Shown: piece by piece, positions 31,828 through 40,926 of the stretch | Layout of the letters: each line of letters starts with the position of its first letter | Position numbering within the stretch: position 1 is the first letter of the stretch | Source: Macrocybe gigantea | Lineage: Eukaryota > Basidiomycota > Agaricomycetes > Agaricales > Callistosporiaceae | DNA length: 48,523 bases | NCBI GenBank assembly: GCA_011319805.1 | Contig: SJRY01000156.1 | Span: 1 to 48,523 of the forward strand | Direction of reading: 5' to 3' | Notes under the pieces: model-generated | Databases searched by the model: none | The model's input: the letters and a program-made list of their open reading frames with translations, nothing else | Told to the model about the DNA's origin: nothing | Translations under genes and position numbers: made by a program

Positions 31828-31977
31828 AGCTCTCTTTTTTTTTTTTTTTATCAACAATTTATATAGTGGTGCTTGGTGGCAGTCCACTTGTAAGTACATG
31901 AGCATACCTACGATCAATACAACTAGTCCAAATGATATCAGACTGAGGGGATATACATAGAGGGTGCACTAACCGTG
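31828..31977 (-). mobile_element. LINE 3' tail fragment, copy I
   Basis: A T run, then TCAACAATTTATATAGTGG: the complement of the LINE 3' UTR end as in copies D and E. It is truncated after about 145 bp by the copia LTR at 31978. No coding sequence. Confidence 0.82.
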
Positions 31978-32379
31978 TGTTAAAACTAGGTACAGGGAAC
32001 ACTCTGGACGAGCCTAGAACCTAGAAGTCCTGAGTGAGAATACTTGTAATTGAGTTATGTACAAGTACTTGCCTAGAAGTCCTGAGTGAGAACACTGGGG
32101 ACTTCAAGGCGCTCTGTGCTACCTATATATACATGTAGAAGGCTGTGTGCGCAGCCATAGGCTACGCATTGCTGCAGGCACAGCTGTAGGCTGTGCACTG
32201 CTGCGGACACAGCCATTTACTGCACATTACTGCACGCACAGCTTGTGCTGTGCATTGCTGCAGATGCAGCCACAGGCTGCACATTGCTGCGCACACAGCC
32301 ATAGGCTGTGTGCATTGCTAGGCGCATAGCCTGGGTCCTGTCCTATGCACAAGTCCGGACAGGAGGGGCATTTCTAACA
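31978..32379 (-). repeat. Copia LTR, left copy
   Basis: 402 bp, TGTTAAAACTAGG to GGGGCATTTCTAACA on the plus strand; sense is minus. In the sense direction it has about six 29-30-bp hairpin-forming units (such as GCACAGCCTATGGCTGTG-like) directly upstream of TATATATAGG. It belongs to an older copia copy whose 3' coding end is 32380-32634. Confidence 0.9.
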
Positions 32380-32634
32380 CCTCCCCTGACCTGAACTGTC
32401 TAAACTATGTACCTACAAGTCCCATTTTCTGTCTACAGAATTCCACCTTTGGTACAGTAAATGGTTTGGTTAACAAGTCTGCAACTTGTTCAGTTCCTGG
32501 AATAAACTCAGGCCATATCCTCTTCTGCTCCACTGTATCCCTAAGCCAGAAGTATCACAAATCCAGCTGTTTCATATGCCCATAATGCTCTGGATTCTTT
32601 GTGACACTCAGTGCAGACTGATTGTCAATCTTGA
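32380..32634 (-). pseudogene. Copia RNase H C-terminal fragment
   Basis: 255 bp nearly identical to 32987-33241: the polypurine tract, untranslated end and last codons of copia RNase H. It ends at CAATCTTGA, where the next LTR starts. It is the stump of an older copia copy into which the main copy inserted. Confidence 0.82.
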
Positions 32635-32986
32635 TGTTTAAAACTAGGCACAGGGAACACTCTGGACGAGCCTTAGAACCTAGAAGTCCTGAGTGAGAAC
32701 ACTGGGGACTTCAAGGCGCTCTGTGCTACCTATATATACGTGTAGAAGGCTGTGTGCGCAGCCATAGGCTGCGCATTGCTGTGGGCACAGCTGTAGGCTG
32801 TGCACTGCTGCGGACACAGCCTTTTACTGCGCATTACTGCGCGCACAGCTTGTGCTGTGCATTGCTGCGGACGCAGCCACAGGCTGCGCATTGCTGCGCA
32901 CACAGCCATAGGCTGTGTGCATTGCTAGGCGCATAGCCTGGGTCCTGTCCTATGCACAAGTCCGGACAGGAGGGGCATTTCTAACA
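32635..32986 (-). repeat. Copia 3' LTR (short variant)
   Basis: 352 bp. It lacks a segment of about 52 bp that lies between two direct copies of CCTAGAAGTCCTGAGTGAGA in the longer LTRs, a typical repeat-mediated deletion. The adjacent GGGGGAGG (32987-32996, minus) is the polypurine tract. Confidence 0.9.
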
Positions 32987-33012
32987 CCTCCCCCTGACCT
33001 GAACTGTCTAAA

Positions 33013-36000
33013 CTATGTACCTACAAGTCCCATTTTCTGTCTACAGAATTCAACCTTTGGTACAGTAAGTGGTTTGGTTAACAAGTCTGCAACTTGTTCA
33101 GTTCCTGGAATAAACTCAGGCCATATCCTCTTCTGCTCCACTGTATCCCTAAGCCAGAAGTATCGCAAATCCAGCTGTTTCATACGCCCATGATGCTCTG
33201 GATTCTTTGTGACACTCAGTGCAGACTGATTGTCAATCTTGAGTGGTGATGGTTGCAACACAGGGTATCCCATCTCCTGCATAATATTGCGCATCCATAA
33301 GATCTCCTTTCCAGCTTCAACTGCAGCAATGTACTCCGCTTCAGTAGTGGAAAGCGTGACAAAAGGCTGCAGTTTGGATGACCATCCAATAGCTCCACCA
33401 CCAAGAATTGTTACATATCCACCAGTAGAGCGTCCAGAGTCCGGGCAATCACCATGGGAAGCATCACAGAATGAGGTAAACATCTCTGGACCAAGATCTC
33501 CAGAGTATGTCAACTTGAGGTCCAAAGTCCCTTTGCAGTATCTCAGCAAATGCTTGACTGCATTCCAATGCTGTGGACCAGGATTCGAGTTGAAGCGTCC
33601 TAGGCATGACACAGCAGCTGCTATGTCCGGTCTGGTCATAGTGGCCAAATACTGGAGTGATCCAACAGCACTGAGGTATGGGATGTTCTGCATAAAGTCC
33701 GCTTCCTCTGAAGTCTGAGGTGCCATTGCTTTGGAAAGGTTAAGACCTGTCATCATAGGAGTTTTGACAGGCTTGCAATCTGCCATCCCATAGCACTCCA
33801 GTGTGTTTAAGATGTACTGCTTCTGGGAGAGCGCAATGGTCTGCTTCTGCCTATCCCTAATAATCTCCACACCCAACAAGAAGGTGCTTGGTCCCAAATC
33901 CCTGATCTTGAAGTGCCTAGACAGCTCTGCAACCACTTTGTCAATGGCAGCAGTGTTCTTTGAAGCCAATGTGATGTCATCAATGTAAATGGGAACAATG
34001 ACCTTTACCTCCCCTTGACATAGAGGTAGATAGAGCGGTCAGATTCGAGTCGTTTGAATCCCATAGACAATAAGACGGAGTGTAGCTTCTTGTTCCACTG
34101 TCTGGCAGACTGTTTAAGACCATAAAGCGATTTGTAGAGTTTGCAGACTTGGTTTGGACCACCTTGGTGAAACCCCTCTGGTTGAACCATATAAATCTCC
34201 TCCTCCAAATCACCATTAGGAAAGGCAGAGGTAACATCCACAGAACGAAGTTCCATGTCCTCAATACCAGCCATGGCTAGGATAAGTCTCAAAGCAGCAG
34301 GGCGAAATGTGGGGGCAAAGACTTCAGTATAGTCAATGCCAGGTCTCTGACTGAAACCTTTAGCAACACATCGAGCTTTGTAGCGCTCAATCGAGCCATC
34401 TGCATTGCGTTTAACCTTGAAAACCCATCCACAACCAATAGCCTTCTTTCCTGGAGGCAAGTCCACAATCTCCCATGTCCCATGTCCCATAAGAGACATA
34501 ATCTCTTCATTACACGCTTCCTGCCACTTGTGAGCATCCGGACATTGCATAGCTTGCTTGTATGTACTCGGATTGGCACCCTCAGCTAGACCAGCAAATT
34601 GGACATCCACAAAACCAGCCTCTTCATCAGGATTAGGATCAGGATTCTCATGGATTGAGTCATCCGAATCAGAATCATCTCGAACTGGTGGAGGAGCAGG
34701 TCTGATGACCCACCAATTACCAGGTGGTTTGACATTTCTGACTGGTTTCCTGACAGCAATGGGCGGAGTTTTGGGAAGAGGTGGTGGGGTTGGTACTCTG
34801 TGTCTAACAGGAGGTGTGTGGGGCAGGTTATCATCCTGGTGAATAGCAGGAGGTGTTCTAGGACGAAGATTTGGACTCTGTGGAGGGGTAGGCTCTGGAT
34901 CAGGAGCAGAGGGAGCTGTTTGCACAATAGGATTTGGTGCATCAAAGCCTCCCCCTAACTCCAGCACAGCTGAATCTTGGGAAACTGGTTGCAAGGCAGG
35001 TGGATCCAAAGGAAGGATAAGTGAAGGTTGAGTGCTGTAATGTTTCTGAGAGGTACCAGGGAAGTATCTCTCGTCAAATTCAGCCCTCTCTGCGATAATG
35101 GTCTTCTTGGTAGTAGGATTGTAAAACTTCCAACCCTTATAACCATCAGGATAGCCAATAAAGACGCATTTCTGGTAGTGTGGTTGCAGTTTCTTCCTCT
35201 GATCCTTCTGCACAAAGACATATGCAGTGCATCCCCAGATTCTGAGATGACTGACATCTGGTTTCTTCCCAAACCAAGCCTGATAAGGTGTAGTCCCAGA
35301 CAGAGCAGAAGTAGGTACTCTGTTCCAAATGTGCACCATAGAAGCAAGACCATCTCCCCAGAATGAAGCAGGCAGCTTGGATTCAGATAGCATAGCAGTT
35401 AACTCTTCTGCCATAGTCCTATTAGCTCTTTCTGCAACTCCATTCTGTTGAGGCCTATTCCTGACAGTATGTCTCCGGATAATGCCACAATCATTGGTAA
35501 ATTTGATAAAGGCATTAGACATGTACTCTCCACCCTTGTCATCCTGTAAAGCTTTGATCTTTAGGCCAAGTTGGTTTTCAGCATAGGCCTTAAACTGTCT
35601 AAAGGCATCAAATGCATCACTCTTCTGTTTAAGGGGTATCACCACTCTGAATCTGGTACAATCATCAATGAGAGTAATCCAATACTTGAATCCAGAGTGG
35701 GATTTAACAGGAAGAGGGCCATAAAGATCAGAATGGACGAGTTCTAGGGGTTGAGAAGCATGACTGTCTGAGGAGGGGAATGGGTTTGAAGACATTTTGC
35801 CTGCAAGACATGGTTCACAGATGGGGTCTGGCTTGTCCGAGGTTTTGAGATCCAATCCAGTTACCAAGTTATCCTTGGCCATCAGTTTGACAGTGTCATA
35901 ACTGAAATGAGCCAATCTCCTATGCCATAAGCTAAGGTCCAAAGGAAGTGTACTAGCAAGGTTTGCAAACTCCGAAATTGCCTCTGTTACACCATCCAAC

Positions 36001-36600
36001 TGAGCAGTATTGTTGGGAGTGATGTGAGCAGAGAAGAGTGTCCTGTTAAGTGATTTGGAATGAAAGTCTATGCAGGAATCATCAATGACAATCCTGAAAG
36101 CTTTGTGTTTGGAGAGATATAGACAGGACAATAGATTGTTTCGGAGTTCTGGCACATGCAAAACCCTGGTAAACTCTACAGATTGGGCTGGCTTGCCTCT
36201 AATGACTGGATTAAAAATCACAGTCCCAACTCCAGCTGAATAAATAATGGAACTATCTGCCAACTTGATTGGAATCTTGAGGGGGGTATAGTTTCTGACC
36301 CAATGTTTATGAGGGGTCATATGAGAAGTGGCCCCTGTGTCTGCGATCCAATCAAAGTCAGCATCCAGTTGGAGTGGATGAGAGAGTTTGGCACTTGCAT
36401 TGCCTGCAAATTCAGTTACTTCGGACTCTGTAGCCTTGTTGGCTTGCTCCTGCCCTTTGGTCTTTTGCCTAGCCACCTTTTGAGCCTCCTTGTAAAGTTG
36501 GCAATTCCTCCAGAAGTGATCAAGACCACAGAATCCGCATGTTTTGTCCTTTTTCTGTGATGTATTGGAGTTTGAGTTCTTCTATTTAGATGAATTGGAG
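33013..36600 (-). pseudogene. Copia Gag-Pol: protease, integrase, RT, RNase H
   Basis: From right to left: a CCHC knuckle (CGFCGLDHFWRNC, about 36500); protease WIADTGATSHM; the integrase zinc region (LWHRRLAHFSYDTV to CEPCLAGK) and core (SDLYGPLPVKSHSG, DDKGGEYMS, PQQNGVAERANRTM); a Pro-rich linker; and RT (GWVFKVKRNADGSIERYKAR, YIDD at 33976-33987). RNase H follows (SFCDASHGDCPDSGRSTGGY, ENLW-like region, ADLLTKPL). One missing base in a C run near 34010 shifts the frame just before YIDD, and one TAG (Gln position) lies near 36585. Otherwise it is open. Confidence 0.92.
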
Positions 36601-36610
36601 GAATGGGAGG

Positions 36611-36837
36611 TGTTAAACAGAAAAGATGTCCTGACTGGGGATTGAACCCAGGACCTCCTGGACATATACCAGTAGCTCTACCACTGAGCTATCAGGCCTG
36701 ATGGATCAACTTAGAAGTTGTATTTACAACCACCTCATCCTATATACCTTCACCCTAAGACACTATTTGGTCTAGGTTCTTCAGTATCTTTGATATTAGT
36801 GGAGACAACAATGTGCCTGAATACACACAATCTAACA
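36611..36837 (-). mobile_element. 227-bp LTR-like insertion carrying a tRNA cloverleaf
   Basis: Begins TGTTAAACAG and ends CACACAATCTAACA on the plus strand, flanked by GGAGG at 36606-36610 and 36838-36842. TG..CA ends with inverted TGTTA/TAACA and a 5-bp duplication are typical of an LTR. It interrupts copia gag-pol between ALKATTSS and the knuckle. Inside lies a complete tRNA-like gene. It could be a solo LTR or a miniature LTR element. Confidence 0.7.
36628..36698 (-). tRNA. tRNA-like gene or pseudogene (anticodon possibly UAU)
   Basis: 71 nt fold as a cloverleaf. The acceptor stem GGCCTGA/TCAGGAC pairs at 6 of 7 positions. The D arm is GCTC-AGTGGTA-GAGC. The anticodon stem is CTGG/CCAG with loop TATATGT, the variable loop is AGGTC, and the T arm is CTGGG-TTCAATC-CCCAG (perfect). 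Box A and box B are good, A follows as discriminator, and TTTT (36624-36621) follows as terminator. Position 33 is A instead of U, so decoding function is doubtful. Confidence 0.65.
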
Positions 36838-37852
36838 GGAGGAAGTGGTAGCTTTTAAGGCAGACTCTGCAGCATCAGCAGATCTTCTAGTCCTTTGAAT
36901 CTCTTCAGTGACAAAGGCTTGTTTGATAGTGTCTTTGTCAAGCTTGTCATGAAGAAGAAGGGAGGAGACAAAAGAGTTGTACTCTTCAGGAAGAGCTCTG
37001 ATCAAGGCCATGGAAGCAAGTTCACTATCCAGGCTAGATAGAGTGAAGTCTGCTGGGCGAAGATTTTGGATTTTGACCAGACAGTCCTCAACTCTGTTCA
37101 TAAGGGATTGCAGAGTTTCATCCTCTTTCTTTCTGATAGAGAAGAGATCATCATATGTTAGAAATGCCCCTCCTGTCCGGACTTGTGCATAGGACAGGAC
37201 CCAGGCTATGTGCCTAGCAATGCACACAGCCTATAGCTGTGTGTGCAGCAATACACAGCACAAGCTGTGCACGCAGTAATGCGCAGTAAATGGCTGTGTC
37301 CGCAGCAGTGCACAGCTTACAGCTGTGCCTGCAGCAATGCGCAGCCTATGGCTGCGCACACAGCCTTCTACATGTATATATAGGTAGCACAGAGCGCCTT
37401 GAAGTCCCCAGTGTTCTCACTCAGGACTTCTAGGCAAGTACTTGTACATAACTCAATTACAAGTATTCTCACTCAGGACTTCTAGGTTCTAAGGCTCGTC
37501 CAGAGTGTTCCCTGTGCCTCGTTTTAACATCATAGGCATTGAACCTGGAGCCAGGCTTCTTTTGAAGATGGACCTTTTCCAAAGCAGCCCACATCTTCAC
37601 AGGATCATCTTTAATCCCATGGAAATGAATTCTTTGTTCCTGCTCCACTATAAGGTAGAGCTGGCCAGCTGCTTTGTCTGACTTTAGGTCCCATGCTTCA
37701 GTAGAAGTGGAGTCTACTGGTCTTGGATTTGAACCAGAGACAATCCTCCAAAGGCCACAAGCTCTGAGCCAAGCCTCCATTTCTCCAGACCAAGTAGGAT
37801 AGTTGGTGGAGTTGAGTTTGGTGAATGAAGGCATGGAGGTAGAGGAAGACAT
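36838..37852 (-). pseudogene. Copia gag, split by solo LTR
   Basis: ATG 37852 opens MSSSTSMPSFTKLNSTNYPT, a typical copia Gag start, with WSGEMEAWLRACGLWRIV and LKSDKAAGQLYLIVEQEQR. The frame reaches SRFNAYD, where the LTR 37156-37529 is inserted, and resumes YDDLFSIRKKEDETLQSLMNR to SADAAESALKATTSS. It continues into pol beyond the 227-bp insertion. No other stops were seen in the gag domain. Confidence 0.9.
37156..37529 (+). repeat. Copia solo LTR in copia gag
   Basis: 374 bp in opposite orientation to the host element, flanked by TCATA (37151-37155 and 37530-37534). It includes the hairpin-unit array and the TATATATAGG box at about 37374. Confidence 0.95.
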
Positions 37853-38324
37853 GATGGCAAGATGCTAGAGGCAGGGAGATGGCAAAGGGATAGAGGCAAG
37901 GAGATGGAATGGAATGGAATGATGGCAGGTTGGGAATACAACCACAATCCTCTTGCTTGGGCAGGGTTCCACAACAGAGAGAGAGACTGTGCTACTGGCC
38001 TTGCCCTTAGGAGAGTGTGTGTCAAGAAAGGTCTAGCTACTGAAGTGCCCTTGGTCTACTTAAGTAAAGTAAAAAGGCTATCTATTGAGCACCCAGTTGT
38101 CAGCACAAAGGCCTAACTCCAGAGTCACAGGAATGACTACCTGGTTTTCTACTGGTGGAGTAAAGACTGCTTCAAATGAAGACCAGTCCCAACAGTTGGT
38201 GCTCCTAACTACTAAACTTAGACACACACCCTATAAGGACAGTGAACTCCAGGCTAGTATAGTCAAGGAAGGGGAAAAATGGAAGGAAATCCGGACTCTT
38301 GGTGTATGTCTGATAAGGCTGTTA
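37853..38324 (-). other. Copia 5' leader
   Basis: About 470 bp between the primer site and the gag ATG. It contains purine-rich GGCAGGGAGATGGCAAAGG-like repeats near 37870-37915. No coding region was recognised. Confidence 0.55.
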
Positions 38325-38343
38325 GAGGCCGGGGCCCATAACC
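38325..38343 (-). promoter_or_regulatory. Copia primer site for initiator tRNA-Met half
   Basis: The plus strand next to the LTR reads CCGGGGCCCATAACC (38329-38343), which resembles the anticodon stem-loop of eukaryotic initiator tRNA-Met (GGGCCCAUAACCC). The minus-strand element would therefore be primed by an internal half of that tRNA, as known for Drosophila copia and yeast Ty5. This rests on recall of the tRNA sequence. Confidence 0.6.
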
Positions 38344-38486
38344 TGTTAAAACTAGGTACAGGGAACACTCTGGACGAGCCTTAGAACCTAGAAGTCCTGA
38401 GTGAGAATACTTGTAATTGAGTTATGTACAAGTACTTGCCTAGAAGTCCTGAGTGAGAACACTGGGGACTTCAAGGCGCTCTGTGC
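38344..38486 (-). repeat. Copia 5' LTR, truncated
   Basis: First 143 bases of the LTR (TGTTAAAACTAGG to GGCGCTCTGTGC), then LINE J begins. The TATA and hairpin part of the LTR is missing at this site. Confidence 0.9.
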
Positions 38487-39437
38487 CGCTTCTCTTTCCG
38501 CAACGCCCATTTGTAAACAAGTGTAAATAACCCTCCTCATCATCGTTTTCGTTCTACACCAACATCAACTGGGCTGATCGTGTATCAAGTTGCAAACCCG
38601 AGTTCTTAATACTCTTGAGCCCTTCTGTTTCTCATATCGTGAAAATCGGCTGAAAATCAACCGGTATACTAGAGGTTTTTGATGAGCGACGACCCGCTCA
38701 ACATCGTCGGTGGCGGCGGTCATGCACCGCTCAACCCGCACCCAGGACAGCCCACTGCTAGCCCATCCCGCTCCCCTGCTCCTCCTCCCCCCACAGGGAA
38801 TGCGAGCCTTCTCTTCCAAGGTGGCGACGGTCTCATGGACACCGATGACATCAACCCTTCGAACGCAGGAGGGCCTACCGTACCCTCTGCCCCCCCCTCT
38901 CCGTCGATTCTGTCCACTGAGGCAGCGTACAACGACAATGCCATCAGCATCGCGATCTTCCCCGAAGGGGATCAGTTCCTTCACGGTGAAGCCAAGGCTG
39001 CAGCCGAATCTCTCGCCGCCCTCAAGGCTTGGATCTTGAAGGTTGGCTCCTCCTCCATCTCCATTCCAGCGGGATACCAGTACGCCATCGCCGAGGGCAT
39101 TGCAACTTTGGTCAGCAGTGCAGGCGACGTTAATATGTTCTCCGTCTCCACGCTTGACGGACCCCAGCACCCCCTGGGCAGGCGCCTGCAAGAAATTGTC
39201 AATGCCCACCTCCCCTCTCGTGGAAAGGCGACTCGTTTCACCGACCCTCACACCTCTCCCTCTGGCACTGTACGTCCAGAGGACTCCCGCTCGAACATGG
39301 GTGCTCGTCCCCTGAGACCGCCTCGGAACCCGAACCGCCCCCCTCTGCCACAGCCGCGGTCCCACTCCCGAACTCCGGGTCGCGGTCCGCCCCCTCCTGT
39401 CAATAGGGCTACCCGCCCTGCTGCTGGCAAGCGCTCA
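38487..39437 (+). mobile_element. LINE copy J, 5' end with ORF1
   Basis: Begins CGCTTCTCTTTCCGCAACGC, the family 5' UTR. ORF1 starts at ATG 38682 (MSDDPLNIVGGGGHAPLNPH) and stays open to AAGKRSY, where the T run of another LINE begins at about 39438. ORF1 covers the Pro/Ser-rich N-terminus and the ISIPAGYQYAIAEGIATLVS domain. This is the best preserved N-terminal part in the window (about 250 codons). Confidence 0.88.
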
Positions 39438-39575
39438 TATTTTTTTTTTTTTTTTTTAAATCAACAATTTATATAGCAGTGCATGATGGCAGTCCGCTTG
39501 TAAATACACACCAGTACCTACTATAAATATGACAAGTCCGATCCAAACCAGACTGAAGGAGAGTACATAGAGGGC
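39438..39575 (-). mobile_element. LINE 3' tail with T run
   Basis: About 17 T followed by AAATCAACAATTTATATAGC, complement of a LINE 3' UTR end. It stops at 39575 in a perfect hairpin and is followed by LINE RT in the same orientation, so it may be the tail of copy K after a deletion. Confidence 0.78.
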
Positions 39576-39604
39576 TACAATGCCCTCTATGTACTCTCCT
39601 TCAG
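39553..39604. repeat. Perfect 23-bp inverted repeat
   Basis: CTGAAGGAGAGTACATAGAG (first 20 of 23 bases) at 39553-39575 is followed after the 6-nt spacer TACAAT by its exact complement at 39582-39604. One arm is genuine LINE 3' UTR; the other looks copied back at the junction. Confidence 0.9.
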
Positions 39605-40358
39605 TATCAGATGCGTGCATGACAGGTAGAGGATGCGCTTCTGTTGAGGGGATAAGCCTCGGACAGAGTTGCCTAACATCTGAAAGGCTCTAGCCGTAGT
39701 CAGGGCCTTTGTGGCGTAGAAATGAACGTGCTCCTTAAATGAGAGGCGTGTGTCCAAGAAGAAGCCAAGGTATCGCCAGACATCCTTGGGTCGAAGAGGG
39801 GTATTGCCCGTAAACAGAGCAAATCCCAAGTCAATAGACGGACGAGGGTCTGCACTATTGCGCGAAAAATGCTGTAGTTCAGTTTTGTTGTGTTCTACAA
39901 CAAGGCCAAAGTCAGTGAAGAGGTTGTGCACAAGTGCGTACGCCCTCTGCAGTTTCGGGACATTGTCCGCTGTGGATTTGGACTGAGCAATAATCAGTCC
40001 ATCATCGACGAATGACATGATAACTGGCATGTCACCAGCTTTCTGATATAATTTCAGCACCGGCGCTAAATAAAGCGCTGACAATACTGGAGAGAGAGCA
40101 GAGCCTTGACCAACCCCAACGTCGGCGTCGAACTCTGGAGAAGTAGCACTGCGCCAGGCATAGGAAGTCTTATGCCCAATGAGATACGATTCAAAGAACT
40201 TTGACACTTGTCGTGCAAAGCCTCCGTGTTGAAGAATCTTCACTAACATACGGTGGTTGAGTGAAGGGAAATATTGAGCAACATCAAAGGCGATGACACT
40301 CGTTTTGAAGCCCCTAGACCATCCTTGGCAGATAATGTGGGTAAGGAAGACTCCGGCA
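39605..40358 (-). pseudogene. LINE ORF2 RT region, copy K
   Basis: KTSVIAFDVAQYFPSLNH, MLVKILQHGGFARQVSKFFE, GVGQGSALSPVLSALYLAP and MSFVDDGLIIAQSKS (FVDD) are RT motifs A to C, followed by KHNKTELQHF-like and WRYLGFFLDTRLSF segments. It is open from 40249 to 39587. The upstream fingers and linker are missing: the sequence jumps at 40358 from RT to the endonuclease, a deletion of several hundred codons. Confidence 0.88.
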
Positions 40359-40926
40359 TCCTCAGTTGATTATGAACTCCATCCCAGAGTTCATAATGAC
40401 AATTGAAGTCCCCTCCAAGATAAATCAAGTTGGGGAAATCGGAACATTCCGCACAATCATGCAGGAGATGGATGGTGCTAGCATCCACATCAGAGTATGC
40501 GTTAGCGAGAAAGAGAGGCTCGCCAGGGGTGGCAAAGCTAACAATCATAAGATCGCGACTATCAACTAGGTCACGACGAAGGGATGGATGCAGGCGACGA
40601 AGCCTGTTATGTACATAGGCCATAACCCGAGGAAGGTCCTCGAGAGATGATCAGTGGACAATGCAGGTCCAGTCTGGATGAGTGGGACCACCAATCACTG
40701 CCTCGCCCTCAACATTGAGGGCAGACGGAGCGTGTCTTATGAGATTCCAAGTGGGTTCTTGGAAAAACAGAATATCATAATCCCTCCCGAGAGTAGAGAG
40801 GAGCATGTCCATGTGTACATATTTTCTATTTACATTCTGAGAGAAAATATGAAAAGAAGAAATCAATGAGTGTCCCCTTGAACCAGGGACCACAGCCGAG
40901 GCTGCACTACCTGAGGAGACACTCAT
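40359..40926 (-). pseudogene. LINE ORF2 endonuclease, copy K
   Basis: ATG 40926 opens MSVSSGSAASAVVPGSRG. The AP-endonuclease-like domain contains FHIFSQNVNRKYVHMD (N), ILFFQEPTWN (E) and FLANAYSDVDASTI, plus LGGDFNCHYELWDG (D and N). A short break near 40640 separates the first 91 codons from the rest. Endonuclease cuts target DNA for target-primed reverse transcription. The ATG overlaps the ORF1 stop as ATGA. Confidence 0.86.

Larger units (their letters stand above)
32635..38486 (-). mobile_element. Copia retrotransposon, main copy
   Basis: Minus-strand Ty1/copia element: 3' LTR at left, pol, gag, leader, primer site and a 5' LTR truncated by LINE J at right. Nested in it are a 227-bp LTR-like insertion (36611-36837) and a solo copia LTR (37156-37529), both with 5-bp duplications. 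Pol is nearly intact, so the copy is fairly young. Confidence 0.92.

Noticed and set aside
31978..32379. CRISPR-like array of about 30-bp units in the copia LTR
   Set aside because: Units are palindromic and variable without spacers, lie inside an LTR and recur at each LTR copy; the sequence is eukaryotic.
32147..32936. Small Cys/His-rich ORFs with repeated CALLRTQP-like units
   Set aside because: They are translations of the hairpin repeats in the copia LTR and occur in each LTR copy.
36628..36698. A normal functional tRNA gene
   Set aside because: One acceptor mismatch and A at position 33, and it lies inside an LTR-like insertion; kept only as a tRNA-like gene.
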